Shown: positions 18,901-28,467, counted from the first letter of the stretch. The stretch: DNA of 64,000 bases from Geoanaerobacter pelophilus (GCF_018476885.1 NZ_JAHCVJ010000004.1:310001-374000), one strand, 5' to 3'. Notes: generated from the letters alone by a model not told the origin. A program made the numbers and translations.

Positions 18901-21900
18901 GGCTATTGCCGACGCCTCCCTGTTGCCGCACCAGGCAGCAGTAACCATCGATGCCATCACCCGGGTCTGCTACCGCCGCCTGATCTCAGGGCGCGATCTT
19001 CTCGAGTGGACCGCTCAGGCAACCCATTGGAGCGCCTCCCGCAAGCAACCACTCTTCGTTGCCTCTCTGGCCCTGGGGAGCATCTTCAGCGCTGTCATGG
19101 GGGTAACGATCTGGCGTTTAACGCCGGAAAGCCTGCCCCAAGCCGCACCCTGGCTCCTTTTGTGGTTTCTTTCTCCCCTGCTCGGCTGGCTCCTGAACCT
19201 GCGGCCTGTTGAGCAACAGCAGGCGCAACCGCTGCCGGATGCGGACCGCCGCTTCCTCAGGCAGGTTAGCCGGCGGACCTGGCGCTATTTCTCGTCTTTC
19301 GTCACAGCCGACACCTCCTGGCTCCCGCCAGACAACTACCAGGTCGCCCATCAAGACCGACTGGCCATGCGCACCAGTCCGACCAACATCGGCCTCTGGA
19401 TGACCAGTGCCCTGGGAGCCCATGACTGTGGCTACCTGACCGTCAACCAGGTCATTGAAAAGTTGAGCGACACCATGGCAACCATCGGTCGCCTGGAGCG
19501 ATATGAAGGGCATCTCCTGAACTGGTACGATATCCAGACCCTGGCCCCTTTGGAGCCGCGTTACGTCTCCACCGTTGACAGCGGCAACCTGCTGGGCGCC
19601 CTCTGGGCACTGGAGCAGGGCCTTGAGGAGTTGTTGCACGCTCCACTCCTGAAGGATCAGGCATTTGCCGGGTTGTCCGACACGGTTGAACTTCTGAAAC
19701 ATGGCTCAACATTGGCAGCAGCCCCTGAACAGTATCGCGTTGCGCTCGACCAACTGCGGGCCGACTTGAATGCTCCGCCGTCCGGTATTGCCGGGCAGCT
19801 TGACCTGCTCCGGCAGGTGCAGGCCCATATCAGTTCTTGTGCAGCCCTATCATTGGCCTTGCCGTGGAGTGCCGAGCTTGAACAACAGGTCGGTGAATGG
19901 CTTCGCAACAGCAACCGCTATCTCGCCTGGATCGAAATCATGGCGGAAAAAACCGAAGAAGAGCTTGCTCCGTTGGGAACGGCAGCCATGGTCGCCATCC
20001 GTCGGGACCTGGCACAGGCACCATCGCTTTTCGATCTTGCCCATGGCCGGATCGGCTCGATTACGATGCTTAGAGCGATGCGTGAGGAATCTCCCCAGTC
20101 CGTTGTCCATCTCGCCCCCTGGCTCGACCGGGTCATCGACTCTTTTGCCACTAGCCAGTGGCTGGCCGGGGAAACCCTGGAGACTGCCGAACGGCTGATT
20201 GTAAACATCCGCGATTTTTCTTCCGGGATGAACATGCGCTTTCTCTATGATCCCAAGCGCAAGCTGTTCGCCATCGGCCATAATATCTCCACCGACCGTC
20301 CGGATGTATCCTGTTACGATCTGCTGGCCAGTGAGGCACGTCTCGGCAGTTTCGTTGCCATTGCCCGGGGGGATGTCCCGCTGGAACACTGGTTCTCCAT
20401 GAGCCGGCCATACGGGGCAATCGGCCGGCAACGGGTGTTGCTCAGCTGGACCGGGACCATGTTTGAATACCTGATGCCGCTCCTGTTCCAAAGGTCCTAC
20501 GGCAACTCGCTCCTGGATAAGGCGACCCAGGAAGCGGTGGCAGTCCAGATTGCCTACGGCCGCACCCATCGTGTGCCATGGGGCATTTCCGAGTCCGCCT
20601 TTGCTGATCTTGACCTCAATAAGACCTATCAGTACAAGGCGTTCGGCGTACCGGCGCTCGGTTTGAAGCGCGGCCTGGAAGAGCAGCTGGTGGTTGCTCC
20701 TTATGCCACAATGCTGGCGTTGAACGTGGCGCCGAAAGAAACCGTGCAGAATCTGAAACGGCTGGCCGGGATGGGGTTGCTTGGCGACTATGGCTATTAC
20801 GAGTCCATGGATTTCAGCCGGCAGCCGCAACGCGAGCCCCGCAGCCATCTTCCCAAACACGGAGTCATTATCGAAGCGTATATGGCCCATCACCAGGGGA
20901 TGGCATTTCTGGCGCTGACCAACTTCCTCCACGGCAACCCGTTTCCACGCCGTTTTCACAGCGACTCCCGGGTACGCGCCTTCGAGGCACTGCTTCAGGA
21001 GCGGATCCCGAACCTGCCGCCATTGCACCTGATCTCGACACGGCAGAACGAGCCGATGCTTCCGGGCAGCGACCCGGTAGCTGCGGCAGGCATCAGCTTT
21101 ACCACGCCCCATACCACTACGCCGAGGAGTCTCCTGCTCAGCAACGGCCGCTATGGCTTGATGGTCACCAACAGCGGTGGCGGTTACAGCCAGTGGGGGG
21201 AGCAGGAACTCACCCGGTGGCGGTCGGATCAGACCTGTGACAGCCAAGGGACCTTTTGCTATATCCATGAGGCCGATCCGGATCGTGTCTGGTCCACCAC
21301 CTATCATCCGGTCGGCGGCACGCTTGAAGGTTATGCCGCAGAATTCACGTCAGACCGGGCACTGTTCCGTCGTTCCGATAACGGTATCCACACTGAAACC
21401 GAGGTCATCGTCTCGCCGGAAGACGACCTGGAAGTTCGCCGTATTACCCTGATGAACCGCTCCAGCCGGGTCCGCATGCTCAACCTCACCAGCTACGTTG
21501 AACTCTCCATGGCACCCCACAACGCGGACCGCCAGCACCCGGCCTTCAACAAGCTGTTCATCCAGACCGAGGCGCTCCCCGAGCAGCAAGCGCTCCTCGC
21601 CTTCCGCCGACCACGCAGTGAAAACGAATCACCCCTATACGTGGCCCATTGCCTGACGCTACACCATACCGAAGATGGAACCTCCACTACGCCACACGAG
21701 TTCCAATTTGAAACCGACCGGGGACGGTTCATCGGCCGCGGCCGAACTCCGGCCAATCCCATGGGCGCAGTGAAACCTCTCGGCAACAGCCAGGGTTATG
21801 TCCTTGATCCTAGCTTAAGCCTGAGGAAAAGTCTCGTCCTGCAACCGGGGGAGCGCGCCCAGGTTTCCCTGGTGCTTGCCAGCGGGGGCAGCCGCGAGCA

Positions 21901-24900
21901 GCTAGTGCTTTTGATGGATAAGTATCGTGACCCCCATGCCATCGAGCGGGCCATGGATTTTGCCTGGCGCTCGGCACAACAGCAGTTGCAACAGTTGCAC
22001 ATCCAGCCCGACGAAGCGCGGCGCTTTCAGCAGCTGGCGAGCTACCTGCTGTTTCCCGATCAGCTCATGCGGCCGCCTGCAGAACGTCTGGCAGAGAACC
22101 GCAAGTGGCAGGCAGGTCTGTGGCCCTATGGAATCTCCGGTGACCTCCCAATCTCCCTGATCACCATCGGCGAGGGGCGCGATATCAGCCTGGTGCGGCA
22201 GATGCTCCAGGCCCACACCTATTGGCGAATGCACGGCCTGTCCACAGATCTGGTGATCCTCAATGAGGAGTCAGGTGGCTATGAGCGGCCTCTCCAAGAA
22301 CGGCTGGAGCAGTTGATCCAGGCCCATGCCTTCTCTGCAGCGACAACCAGGGCCGGAGGGGTATTCCTGAAAAGCTCGGCGCAGATTCCGGAGGAGGATC
22401 TCAAACTGCTCAAGGCGGCCGCCAGTGTCGTGCTGGTGGCAGCGCGCGGCACCCTGCCCCAGCAATTGGGGCTGCCGGTTGAGGCTCCCGAAACATTTGA
22501 AAAGCTGGCCCGCAAACGCGCCACCCGCGATGCTTCGGCCCCACTCCCCTTCATGGAACTGAATTACTTCAACAGCCTCGGCGGCTTTACCCAGGATGGG
22601 CGGGAATACGCGATCTATCTCGGCCCGAACACCAATACCCCGGCTCCCTGGGTGAACGTCATCGCCAACCCCTCCTTTGGCACCATGATCAGCGAAACCG
22701 GCTCCGGCTTCACCTGGTATGGCAACAGCCAGCGTAACCGCTTGACCGGCTGGTCGAACGACCCGGTGCTGGACCCGGCTTCCGAGGCTCTTTATATCCG
22801 CGACGAAGAGAGCGGCGTCTTCTGGTCGCCGACTGCAGGACCGCTCCGCGATGAGTCCGCCTATCGCGCCCGGCACGGAGCGGGTTATACCGTATTCGAG
22901 CATAACAGTAACGCTATTGAGCAGGAACTGACCGTCTTCGTGCCGGTGGACGAAAACGGGGGAGAGCCGATCAAACTGCAGCGATTGCGGCTCACCAATG
23001 CCTCTTCAAGAAAGCGTCAGCTGTCGCTGACCTACTATGTGGAATTGACCCTCGGTGAAAACCGCGAAACCTCCCAGATGCATGTAATGACCAGCTGGGA
23101 CGACGAAGCCCTGGCGCTGCTAGCCCGCAACCGCTACCACCCTGAGTACGGAGAGCGGGTCGCCTTCGTAGCCCTGGTTCCCCAGGTTGATTCCTACGGT
23201 GGTGATCGCACCGCCTTTATCGGCCGCAACCGCTCCCTGGCCAATCCGCTCGGCATGGAGCTGACCCGGCTGTCACAGCGAACCGGGGCGGGCCTGGACC
23301 CGTGCGCCGTTCTCCGGGTTAGCCTGGAACTGGCGCCGGGTGAGCAACGCGACATCACCTGCATGCTCGGCCAGGCCGGCTCCATGGCAGAAGCCCGGAA
23401 GCTGGTGATCAGTTACCGGGAGGATCTGGCCTTCGAGAACGCATTTGATCGGACCAGGGCGTGGTGGGATACGCTGCTCGGCACGGTTGAAGTACATACC
23501 CCTGAACTTGCGGCCGACCTCTTGGTCAACCGCTGGCTGCAATACCAGTCCCTGAGCTGCCGCATCTGGGGGCGTTCTGCCTTTTACCAGTCCGGCGGAG
23601 CCTTCGGTTTTCGCGATCAGTTGCAGGATGTCATGGCGTTCCTCTACGCCCGGCCGGAACTGGCGGCTGACCAGATACTGCTGGCCGCCAGCCGGCAGTT
23701 CCAGGAGGGGGATGTCCAGCATTGGTGGCATCCGCCGACTGGGGCCGGAATACGTTCGCGTATCTCCGACGACCTCCTCTGGCTCCCGTATGTGGTTGCC
23801 CAGTATGTCCGGACGACCGGCGATCCAGGTATCCTGCATAAAGATGTTTCCTTCCTCAATGCCGCCACGCTGACGGCTGATCAGCACGAGGTATTCTCCT
23901 CGCCAGAAATAACCCATGAGCGCGCTACGCTCTTTGAACACTGTCGGCGCGCTGTCAGCCGTGGCCTGACAACCGGGCCCAATGGCCTCCCTTTGATCGG
24001 AACCGGGGATTGGAACGACGGAATGAACCTGGTGGGGGCCAACGGCAAGGGTGAAAGCGTATGGCTCGCCTGGTTCCTCTGTGATCTGTTGCAGGGGATG
24101 GCCGAACTCTCCAGCCTCATGCAGCAACCGGAACTGGAGAAAACCTACCTGAAAGAGAGAACTGAGCTGGCCCAGCGGGTCGAGCAAGCCGGCTGGGACG
24201 GCGAGTGGTATCTGCGTGGGACCTTCGATGACGGCACCCCGCTTGGCTCCTCGTTGAACAGGGAAGCGAGGATCGATTCGCTTCCCCAATCGTGGGGATG
24301 GCTATCGGGTGCCGCCGACCCGGAGCGTGCCGATCAGGCCCTGGAGTCGGCCTGGAACCATCTCGTCTGCGAAGATGAGGGGATGGTGCTTCTCTTCGAG
24401 CCTCCGTTTGACAAATCCGCACCTTCGCCGGGTTACATCAAAGGTTATCCCCCCGGGGTGCGCGAGAACGGCGGACAGTACACCCATGCCGCCCTCTGGA
24501 TGGCCATGGCCATGGCCCGTAAAGGGGATGGCGAACGGGCGGTGCAGCTGTTACGCATGCTCAACCCGATCGAGCATGCCCGCGATGCGGCAGCGGTCTG
24601 GCACTACGGAATTGAGCCCTATGTGGTCGCAGCCGATGTCTACCGGTTGCCCGGCCGAGTCGGCCAGGGTGGCTGGTCCTGGTATACCGGTTCGGCAGCC
24701 TGGATGTACCGGGCCTGGGTTGAAGAGGTGTTGGGGCTACAGGTGCGGGGCGGACAACTGCGGATTAATCCGGTTATCCCGGCGGCGTGGCCGGGGTTCA
24801 GCCTCAGCTATCGCCACGGGGAAACGATCTATGCGATCCGGGTGGAGAATCCCCACGGCTGCGAACGCGGTGTTTTATGGGTGGAGATGGATGGCCAGAC

Positions 24901-24988
24901 TGTATCCAATGGAGTTATCGAACTGGAGCAGGGTCTGGTAAAGCATCAGGTTGTCGTCAGGATGGGGGTTTCCGAAACAGCAGGGTGA
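15983..24988 (+). CDS. Giant cyclic beta-1,2-glucan synthase-like protein (NdvB/ChvB family; GT84-GH94)
   Basis: A 3001-residue protein starting with GTG behind AAAGGA. An N-terminal segment of about 110 residues (GVGILIGYFAKQDEALRAL) is not part of the usual family. Hydrophobic clusters lie near residues 503-560, 915-945 and 1020-1075. The glycosyltransferase domain holds FIITLDSDTQLP near 713 and RAHRWIRGDWQ near 865. A glucoamylase-like domain follows (about 1100-1650, including AYMAHHQGMAFLALTN). Two beta-sandwich blocks lead to a GH94 phosphorylase catalytic domain with FRDQLQDVMAF near 2543 and GTGDWNDGMNLVG near 2675. The family makes and sizes periplasmic cyclic glucans. No ndvA-type exporter is adjacent. 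The product could be a different beta-glucan. Confidence 0.88.
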   Translation: MGVGILIGYFAKQDEALRALQRLAAQGFRRTVLVHKGTAGDVHITSRFCRRHGVETEVLNNHARWLMPGESAMILQAPVESLQRPMALLRESSDIPPALFVMHPKREQRLKPRGLEVKLSPVQVLEHAERHAREQRVEVRPQHTTELLKRLKHSRQWVRQICKDLTAASLLEQKATPAADWILDNEYILEGNARDVLLNLPRRFYQQLPTLAADPYRGLPCIYGLAKDLVSHTELRLDRENIQSFIEAHQSVRTLTIGELWAIPQMLRIALIESIQSLAITALADLRERQLAEFWANRLIAANRRDSNQLFAILAELAKAEPRPTPYFGSQLVSLLYDEAAALAPVQSWLERTLKNPMHDLNLREQNRQASEQISCGNAFTSLRQLALLDWREIFEKLSRVEQMLRRDPSGVYPETDFATRDHCRRAIEDLARAADRSEEEIAERVIKLATLAVHGSTTDDRTSHVGYWLVGKGRTELARLLACREAPRYRALHWIYRNHTGAYAFGIGSCSVLLFSLIALFAPIGLSLATHLGLTLLLLIPVSQLAIEMANYLVTRFLPPRPLPKMDFEDTGIPDAFRTLVVVPMMLSNAETVEAEVEKLEIRYLANKEANLLFSLFTDYTDSATLSREDDDRLLQIASRRLTDLNERHGGERFFLFHRERTWCESEQKFIGWERKRGKLEELNRLIDGTRPETAARLVYVGEPDQLADVRFIITLDSDTQLPHATARRMVETLAHPLNQPRFDSNGHIMADSYTIIQPRVSPTLPSTSASTFSRLFSDAVGIDPYTQAVSDVYQDLSGEGSYHGKGIYDVRAFSRVLSGLFPEEWVLSHDLIEGAHVRVGLASDIELFDEFPQGYQSYSSRAHRWIRGDWQIAGWIFPRVPQAAGGRGANPLSMLNRWKILDNLRRSLVPVTSQGLLLASWLISPRTGALATLVVGMQLLFHPLAQPFTMATTRKGLKYFSPSKLLHDLSRAIADASLLPHQAAVTIDAITRVCYRRLISGRDLLEWTAQATHWSASRKQPLFVASLALGSIFSAVMGVTIWRLTPESLPQAAPWLLLWFLSPLLGWLLNLRPVEQQQAQPLPDADRRFLRQVSRRTWRYFSSFVTADTSWLPPDNYQVAHQDRLAMRTSPTNIGLWMTSALGAHDCGYLTVNQVIEKLSDTMATIGRLERYEGHLLNWYDIQTLAPLEPRYVSTVDSGNLLGALWALEQGLEELLHAPLLKDQAFAGLSDTVELLKHGSTLAAAPEQYRVALDQLRADLNAPPSGIAGQLDLLRQVQAHISSCAALSLALPWSAELEQQVGEWLRNSNRYLAWIEIMAEKTEEELAPLGTAAMVAIRRDLAQAPSLFDLAHGRIGSITMLRAMREESPQSVVHLAPWLDRVIDSFATSQWLAGETLETAERLIVNIRDFSSGMNMRFLYDPKRKLFAIGHNISTDRPDVSCYDLLASEARLGSFVAIARGDVPLEHWFSMSRPYGAIGRQRVLLSWTGTMFEYLMPLLFQRSYGNSLLDKATQEAVAVQIAYGRTHRVPWGISESAFADLDLNKTYQYKAFGVPALGLKRGLEEQLVVAPYATMLALNVAPKETVQNLKRLAGMGLLGDYGYYESMDFSRQPQREPRSHLPKHGVIIEAYMAHHQGMAFLALTNFLHGNPFPRRFHSDSRVRAFEALLQERIPNLPPLHLISTRQNEPMLPGSDPVAAAGISFTTPHTTTPRSLLLSNGRYGLMVTNSGGGYSQWGEQELTRWRSDQTCDSQGTFCYIHEADPDRVWSTTYHPVGGTLEGYAAEFTSDRALFRRSDNGIHTETEVIVSPEDDLEVRRITLMNRSSRVRMLNLTSYVELSMAPHNADRQHPAFNKLFIQTEALPEQQALLAFRRPRSENESPLYVAHCLTLHHTEDGTSTTPHEFQFETDRGRFIGRGRTPANPMGAVKPLGNSQGYVLDPSLSLRKSLVLQPGERAQVSLVLASGGSREQLVLLMDKYRDPHAIERAMDFAWRSAQQQLQQLHIQPDEARRFQQLASYLLFPDQLMRPPAERLAENRKWQAGLWPYGISGDLPISLITIGEGRDISLVRQMLQAHTYWRMHGLSTDLVILNEESGGYERPLQERLEQLIQAHAFSAATTRAGGVFLKSSAQIPEEDLKLLKAAASVVLVAARGTLPQQLGLPVEAPETFEKLARKRATRDASAPLPFMELNYFNSLGGFTQDGREYAIYLGPNTNTPAPWVNVIANPSFGTMISETGSGFTWYGNSQRNRLTGWSNDPVLDPASEALYIRDEESGVFWSPTAGPLRDESAYRARHGAGYTVFEHNSNAIEQELTVFVPVDENGGEPIKLQRLRLTNASSRKRQLSLTYYVELTLGENRETSQMHVMTSWDDEALALLARNRYHPEYGERVAFVALVPQVDSYGGDRTAFIGRNRSLANPLGMELTRLSQRTGAGLDPCAVLRVSLELAPGEQRDITCMLGQAGSMAEARKLVISYREDLAFENAFDRTRAWWDTLLGTVEVHTPELAADLLVNRWLQYQSLSCRIWGRSAFYQSGGAFGFRDQLQDVMAFLYARPELAADQILLAASRQFQEGDVQHWWHPPTGAGIRSRISDDLLWLPYVVAQYVRTTGDPGILHKDVSFLNAATLTADQHEVFSSPEITHERATLFEHCRRAVSRGLTTGPNGLPLIGTGDWNDGMNLVGANGKGESVWLAWFLCDLLQGMAELSSLMQQPELEKTYLKERTELAQRVEQAGWDGEWYLRGTFDDGTPLGSSLNREARIDSLPQSWGWLSGAADPERADQALESAWNHLVCEDEGMVLLFEPPFDKSAPSPGYIKGYPPGVRENGGQYTHAALWMAMAMARKGDGERAVQLLRMLNPIEHARDAAAVWHYGIEPYVVAADVYRLPGRVGQGGWSWYTGSAAWMYRAWVEEVLGLQVRGGQLRINPVIPAAWPGFSLSYRHGETIYAIRVENPHGCERGVLWVEMDGQTVSNGVIELEQGLVKHQVVVRMGVSETAG

Positions 24989-25014
24989 GACAGAACAATG
25001 AAAACAGTGAAGCA

Positions 25015-25054
25015 GAGGTGTTCAGCGATGGCGCTTCCGCCATCGCCTGGACCT
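25015..25054. terminator. Convergent hairpin between glucan synthase and DUF4139 genes
   Basis: GCGATGGCG-CTTC-CGCCATCGC (25025-25046) forms a perfect 9-bp stem with a tetraloop, extended by an imperfect GAGGT/ACCTC outer stem. There is no T-run, so it may end transcription with Rho or only protect 3' ends. Confidence 0.5.
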
Positions 25055-25063
25055 CCACAGTGT

Positions 25064-26485
25064 CTAGTAGCGTACTCTCACCCGGTAGGTCAGGATGGCC
25101 TTGTCGCCACTTTTCACCGGCACCGAGAACTCCACAGCCTGGCTGTCGCTTTTGACCGCAGGTAGCGATGAGTCGCTCACCTGCCAGTCACCGGTCATCG
25201 GTTCAATAACCTTGACAGTAATGTCCTCTTTCTTGTGGTTTGTTATGGCTACCTCCCAGGCCGCCTCGAAACTGTCACTGGCGAGCTTCCTCCAGTCAGC
25301 CTGCCGCCTGGTAGCTGACACGTCAAAGGCATCCCCGACCTTGATCCTGACTTTTTCGTCTTTCGGGGTATGGTCGATAGAATCCTCGCCGACAAACTGC
25401 AGGGTAGCATCGGTATCCTGCTGGTAGACCCTGATCGTACCCTTGGGCAAAGGCATGCCGAGACCGGTTGTCTCCCGGTTTTCAAACTCGACGAACACCC
25501 CGACTTTCTGTTTTGTTGTGCCGCCTCCCTGCGAATTGCCGTACCACATCTGCTCGGCCCGCATGATCAACTCTCTTCTGACTGGGAGGGCAACTGCTGC
25601 AAGCAGGCTGATCTGCTTGGTTTGATTATCCTTGATGGTAGATGGCCGCTGCAGGGAATAAAGATGGTATTCGAACAACCCTTCTTCCTTGAACTGGGGA
25701 GCTGCGCCCGCCGCCTCCATCATAGCACTCTTGTACATCCTCGGCCGTTGCTGGTCCTCGCGGACCCGGTTCACGTCACCCGCGACAAGCTTGAGCCTGG
25801 CGTTGCGATAGGTTGCACCACTCCGGTTATCAATGGTAACCCAGCCGGCTAGGTCGGCAAGGCTGCTATCTCTCCCCAGGGTCAGGACATAGTCGGCCTT
25901 CCAGCTGATACCGGCAGTCAGGTAGCTTGCCTCGATCTGGCGCTTGCCGGTATCAGAACCTTCCAGCAGCCAGACCAGAGTGGGGCTGGCAATCAGATCT
26001 GCCGGGACCTCGGGAAACAAGACCCTTCCAGGATGGTTGAAGGTGATGTCATTGCCTATTTTGTAGATCGGCGAACCATTGTTGGCAAGTAGTGTCGCCT
26101 TCAGTTCTTCTTCCCGCTCGGTGTAGGGATTCTTCTGATAAAGCCTGACCTCTTTGCCGACATATTTGTCGAGTAGCTTCTGCGGGCTAAGGAGGTCGTA
26201 TTCGTAGTTCTGTTCAAGGACCTGAATCTGGTTACCGAAGGTGGATACCTGAACACTTGCCGGGATAATCTGGGCCGCCACATCCATGAAACGCAGCTCG
26301 GAGCTCCCCTTCGGAACAACAATGTTTCTGCGATCCCTGATCAGGCCAAGATTGGAGTTATAGACGGTGAGTGAGACCTCCTCCCGGTCAGACTGACTGG
26401 ACCAAACTGGGGGGGCTGGTGCCGCAACCGACAGTGTCGGCACAAAGAGAATCGCGGCAATAAAAAGATAGGCTATCCTGTTCAT
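25064..26485 (-). CDS. DUF4139 domain-containing secreted protein
   Basis: The protein is 473 residues from ATG 26485, preceded by AGGAGAG. A signal peptide ends near AAPAPP (MNRIAYLFIAAILFVPTLSVAA). The rest is beta-rich and has the DUF4139-type features LTVYNSNLGLIRDRRNI, YLTAGISWKADYVLTL, WVTIDNRSGATYRNARLKLVAGDVN and a C-terminal SVPVKSGDKAILTYRVRVRY strand pair. The family includes proteins called mucoidy inhibitor-like, with no known reaction. It is transcribed away from a cyclophilin gene that ends in a terminator 20 bp upstream, so it has its own promoter or depends on readthrough. Confidence 0.8.
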   Translation of the reverse strand: MNRIAYLFIAAILFVPTLSVAAPAPPVWSSQSDREEVSLTVYNSNLGLIRDRRNIVVPKGSSELRFMDVAAQIIPASVQVSTFGNQIQVLEQNYEYDLLSPQKLLDKYVGKEVRLYQKNPYTEREEELKATLLANNGSPIYKIGNDITFNHPGRVLFPEVPADLIASPTLVWLLEGSDTGKRQIEASYLTAGISWKADYVLTLGRDSSLADLAGWVTIDNRSGATYRNARLKLVAGDVNRVREDQQRPRMYKSAMMEAAGAAPQFKEEGLFEYHLYSLQRPSTIKDNQTKQISLLAAVALPVRRELIMRAEQMWYGNSQGGGTTKQKVGVFVEFENRETTGLGMPLPKGTIRVYQQDTDATLQFVGEDSIDHTPKDEKVRIKVGDAFDVSATRRQADWRKLASDSFEAAWEVAITNHKKEDITVKVIEPMTGDWQVSDSSLPAVKSDSQAVEFSVPVKSGDKAILTYRVRVRY

Positions 26486-26503
26486 GCTCTCTCCTGTCCA
26501 ATA

Positions 26504-26529
26504 CAAAAAGGGCGCCGCTTGGCGCCCTT
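26504..26529 (-). terminator. Intrinsic terminator of the cyclophilin gene
   Basis: On the minus strand AAGGGCGCC-AAGC-GGCGCCCTT is followed by TTTTT, six bases after the cyclophilin stop codon. Confidence 0.85.
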
Positions 26530-26534
26530 ATGTC

Positions 26535-27110
26535 TTATTTGACCAGCTTTACCGATTTTATCAGGACCATTGTTTCCGGCACGTCGCGGAACCCCTTATT
26601 CATTCCGGTCTTGACCGCCTTGATCTTATCAACTACGTCCATCCCTTCGACAACCTTGCCGAATACTGCATAGCCATTGCCATCAGGGTTGGGCCGGTTC
26701 AGGTTCGGGTTGTCTACCACATTAATAAAAAACTGGGCAGTTGCGCTGTTCGGGTCCATGGTACGAGCCATCGCTATGGTTCCACGGTCGTTCTTAAGAC
26801 CGTTGCTCGCCTCGTTCTTGATCGGGGCATTGGTCTTTTTGGGCACCATGTCAGGGGTAAACCCGCCACCCTGGATCATGAAGTTGCCGATGACGCGGTG
26901 GAAGATCGTGCCGTTATAAAAGCCGCTGGCAGTATAGTCCAGAAAATTCTTAACCGAAATCGGGGCCTCTTTCTGGAAAAGCTCGATCTTCACATTTCCC
27001 AAAGATGTTTCCATCAGCACAACCGGGTTCTTGGCAGGTCCACCGGCTGCGAACCCCACTGAAGCGGTGATCAGGCAAAGTGCAAGAGCAATGAACAGCT
27101 TTTTAAACAT
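26535..27110 (-). CDS. Secreted peptidyl-prolyl cis-trans isomerase, cyclophilin type
   Basis: This 191-residue protein starts at ATG 27110 (GGGAGG upstream) with a signal peptide ([21 protein letters not shown]). The cyclophilin domain shows [31 protein letters not shown] and [17 protein letters not shown]; the arginine of FHRVIG and the QFFI motif of the active site are present. It catalyses proline isomerisation during folding in the periplasm or outer envelope. It is a single-gene unit with its own terminator. Confidence 0.93.
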   Translation of the reverse strand: MFKKLFIALALCLITASVGFAAGGPAKNPVVLMETSLGNVKIELFQKEAPISVKNFLDYTASGFYNGTIFHRVIGNFMIQGGGFTPDMVPKKTNAPIKNEASNGLKNDRGTIAMARTMDPNSATAQFFINVVDNPNLNRPNPDGNGYAVFGKVVEGMDVVDKIKAVKTGMNKGFRDVPETMVLIKSVKLVK

Positions 27111-27190
27111 GTTGTACCCTCCCATAGATAAGTGATGTTATCAGTTTATACGCCACTTGCCATGACTGGTCAAGCCTCCCCCTTGTTCAC

Positions 27191-27219
27191 TTGACACTGC
27201 CGGCTAAAGCCTCTATTAT
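27191..27219 (+). promoter_or_regulatory. Promoter for the tatA/B-like gene
   Basis: TTGACA (27191-27196), 17-bp spacer, TATTAT (27214-27219). A start near 27226 gives a leader of about 28 nt, and this supports ATG 27254 over upstream alternatives. Confidence 0.75.
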
Positions 27220-27253
27220 TCGTTTCAAATCTCTAACAAAAAGTGAGGCTACA

Positions 27254-27550
27254 ATGTTTGGCATCGGCATGCCTGAATTGATAATCATCCTGGTAATCGC
27301 ACTCATCGTAATCGGCCCGCAAAAACTCCCTGACATCGCCCGGTCACTGGGCAAGGGCTTGGCTGAGTTCAAAAGGGCTTCAGACGATTTCCGGCAGAAC
27401 TTAAGCGACGAAGCCAGGGCAGAAGAAGAGAAGGAACGCTTGGCAAAAGAGGCGGCAGAGAAGGAACAGCAGTTGAAGGAGGCAGATGCCGCTTACGCTA
27501 AGCCTGCCGAGCCGAAAAAAGAGCCTGTTTCGGAACAGACAAAAGCCTAA
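27254..27550 (+). CDS. Twin-arginine translocase TatA/TatB family subunit
   Basis: The protein is 98 residues from ATG 27254. It has one N-terminal membrane helix, [20 protein letters not shown], then the conserved [20 protein letters not shown] amphipathic helix, and a charged, glutamate/lysine-rich tail. This is the TatA/TatB build. The FGIGMPEL start and long acidic tail lean to TatB, but TatA and TatB are hard to tell apart in this group. No tatC is adjacent. It forms pores or receptor complexes that move folded proteins across the inner membrane. A strong bidirectional terminator follows. Confidence 0.9.
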   Translation: MFGIGMPELIIILVIALIVIGPQKLPDIARSLGKGLAEFKRASDDFRQNLSDEARAEEEKERLAKEAAEKEQQLKEADAAYAKPAEPKKEPVSEQTKA

Positions 27551-27576
27551 ACATAAAATCTCCAGTTTGAGGCAAG

Positions 27577-27605
27577 AAAGGCGAGGATCATCTCCTCGCC
27601 TTTTC
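27577..27605. terminator. Bidirectional terminator between tatA/B and cpoB
   Basis: AAAGGCGAGGA and TCCTCGCCTTTT form a perfect stem with a 5-base loop, with T-runs usable in both directions. Confidence 0.85.
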
Positions 27606-27608
27606 TTT

Positions 27609-28436
27609 TTACTTCAGCTCCTTCAGCTTCTCCTTGGCGACCTTGACCTCATCAGCCAGCGGATAGTTTTCAATCAGCTTTTTGTAGACAAACCGGGCGC
27701 TCTTGGCATCATCAAGCTCTTTGAAAGCCATGGCCTGCTTGAGCAGTGCTGCCGGGGCTTTCCCTTTAGCGGGAAACTCCTTGACCACCTTTTCAAATTC
27801 AAGGATGGCCTGGTCATAAATCTTTTCGGAATAATAGGTCTCGCCCAGCCAATAATGGGCATTTGCCGTCAGTTCGTGTTTTGGAAACAGCTCGATGAAC
27901 CGGCTCAACTGCTCGCGGGATTTGGCAAAATCACCTGCCTTGTAGGCATCGATCCCTTTTTGATAGATGGCGTCCGGGGTTTTCTCTGCCTCACGGCTCC
28001 GCAGTTCTGTGACGTTTTTCTGCAGTTCCTCAAGGTTTTTCTCTATCTTTTCCAGCCGCTTCTCGACGCCGGTATTTTTGCGGTCAACATCTTCGCGAAG
28101 CAGGGTCAGGTCATCGGCAGGCTTTTTTGCCTGCAGGGCAAAATCATCAACCTTGCCCCCCATAACCTGCAGATCAACCTTGGAGGCGTCGACAGCTGCC
28201 TGCAAATCGGCTGTCATTTTACGTAACGAGTCGATATCTTTTTGAAACCCTTTGAGGTTGCTCTCCAACCCTTCCCGGGCCTCACTCCGCACTCCCCCCA
28301 GCTCTTTTTCAACCTTGAGGGTCCGCCCCTTCATCTCCTCCAGGTCCTGCTGCAGAGAATCCAGGTCTCCCCTGGTTGCGCAGCCTCCGGCAAGCAGCAG
28401 ACCGGCAGCCAATAACCCTATTTTCACACCTTGCAT
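27609..28436 (-). CDS. cpoB: Tol-Pal system coordinator CpoB/YbgF (TPR lipoprotein)
   Basis: The protein is 275 residues from ATG 28436, with GAGAGG five bases upstream. The N terminus has a lipobox, GLLLAGGC, so this copy is probably lipid-anchored. A long coiled-coil region covers about residues 25-145, and C-terminal TPR repeats at about 155-275 contain AHYWLGETYYSEKIYDQAI and KQAMAFKELDDAKSA. CpoB links peptidoglycan synthesis with the Tol machine during division. It is last in the tol cluster and is separated from pal by an intrinsic terminator, so its expression may be lower or depend on readthrough. Confidence 0.88.
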   Translation of the reverse strand: MQGVKIGLLAAGLLLAGGCATRGDLDSLQQDLEEMKGRTLKVEKELGGVRSEAREGLESNLKGFQKDIDSLRKMTADLQAAVDASKVDLQVMGGKVDDFALQAKKPADDLTLLREDVDRKNTGVEKRLEKIEKNLEELQKNVTELRSREAEKTPDAIYQKGIDAYKAGDFAKSREQLSRFIELFPKHELTANAHYWLGETYYSEKIYDQAILEFEKVVKEFPAKGKAPAALLKQAMAFKELDDAKSARFVYKKLIENYPLADEVKVAKEKLKELK

Positions 28437-28467
28437 ATTCACCTCTCAGTCAGTACCGGTGCCCAAC

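Noticed and set aside
19850-21307. Open frame of 485 codons antisense to the glucan synthase
   Set aside because: It is a shadow of a conserved coding frame; low-complexity composition and no start signals.
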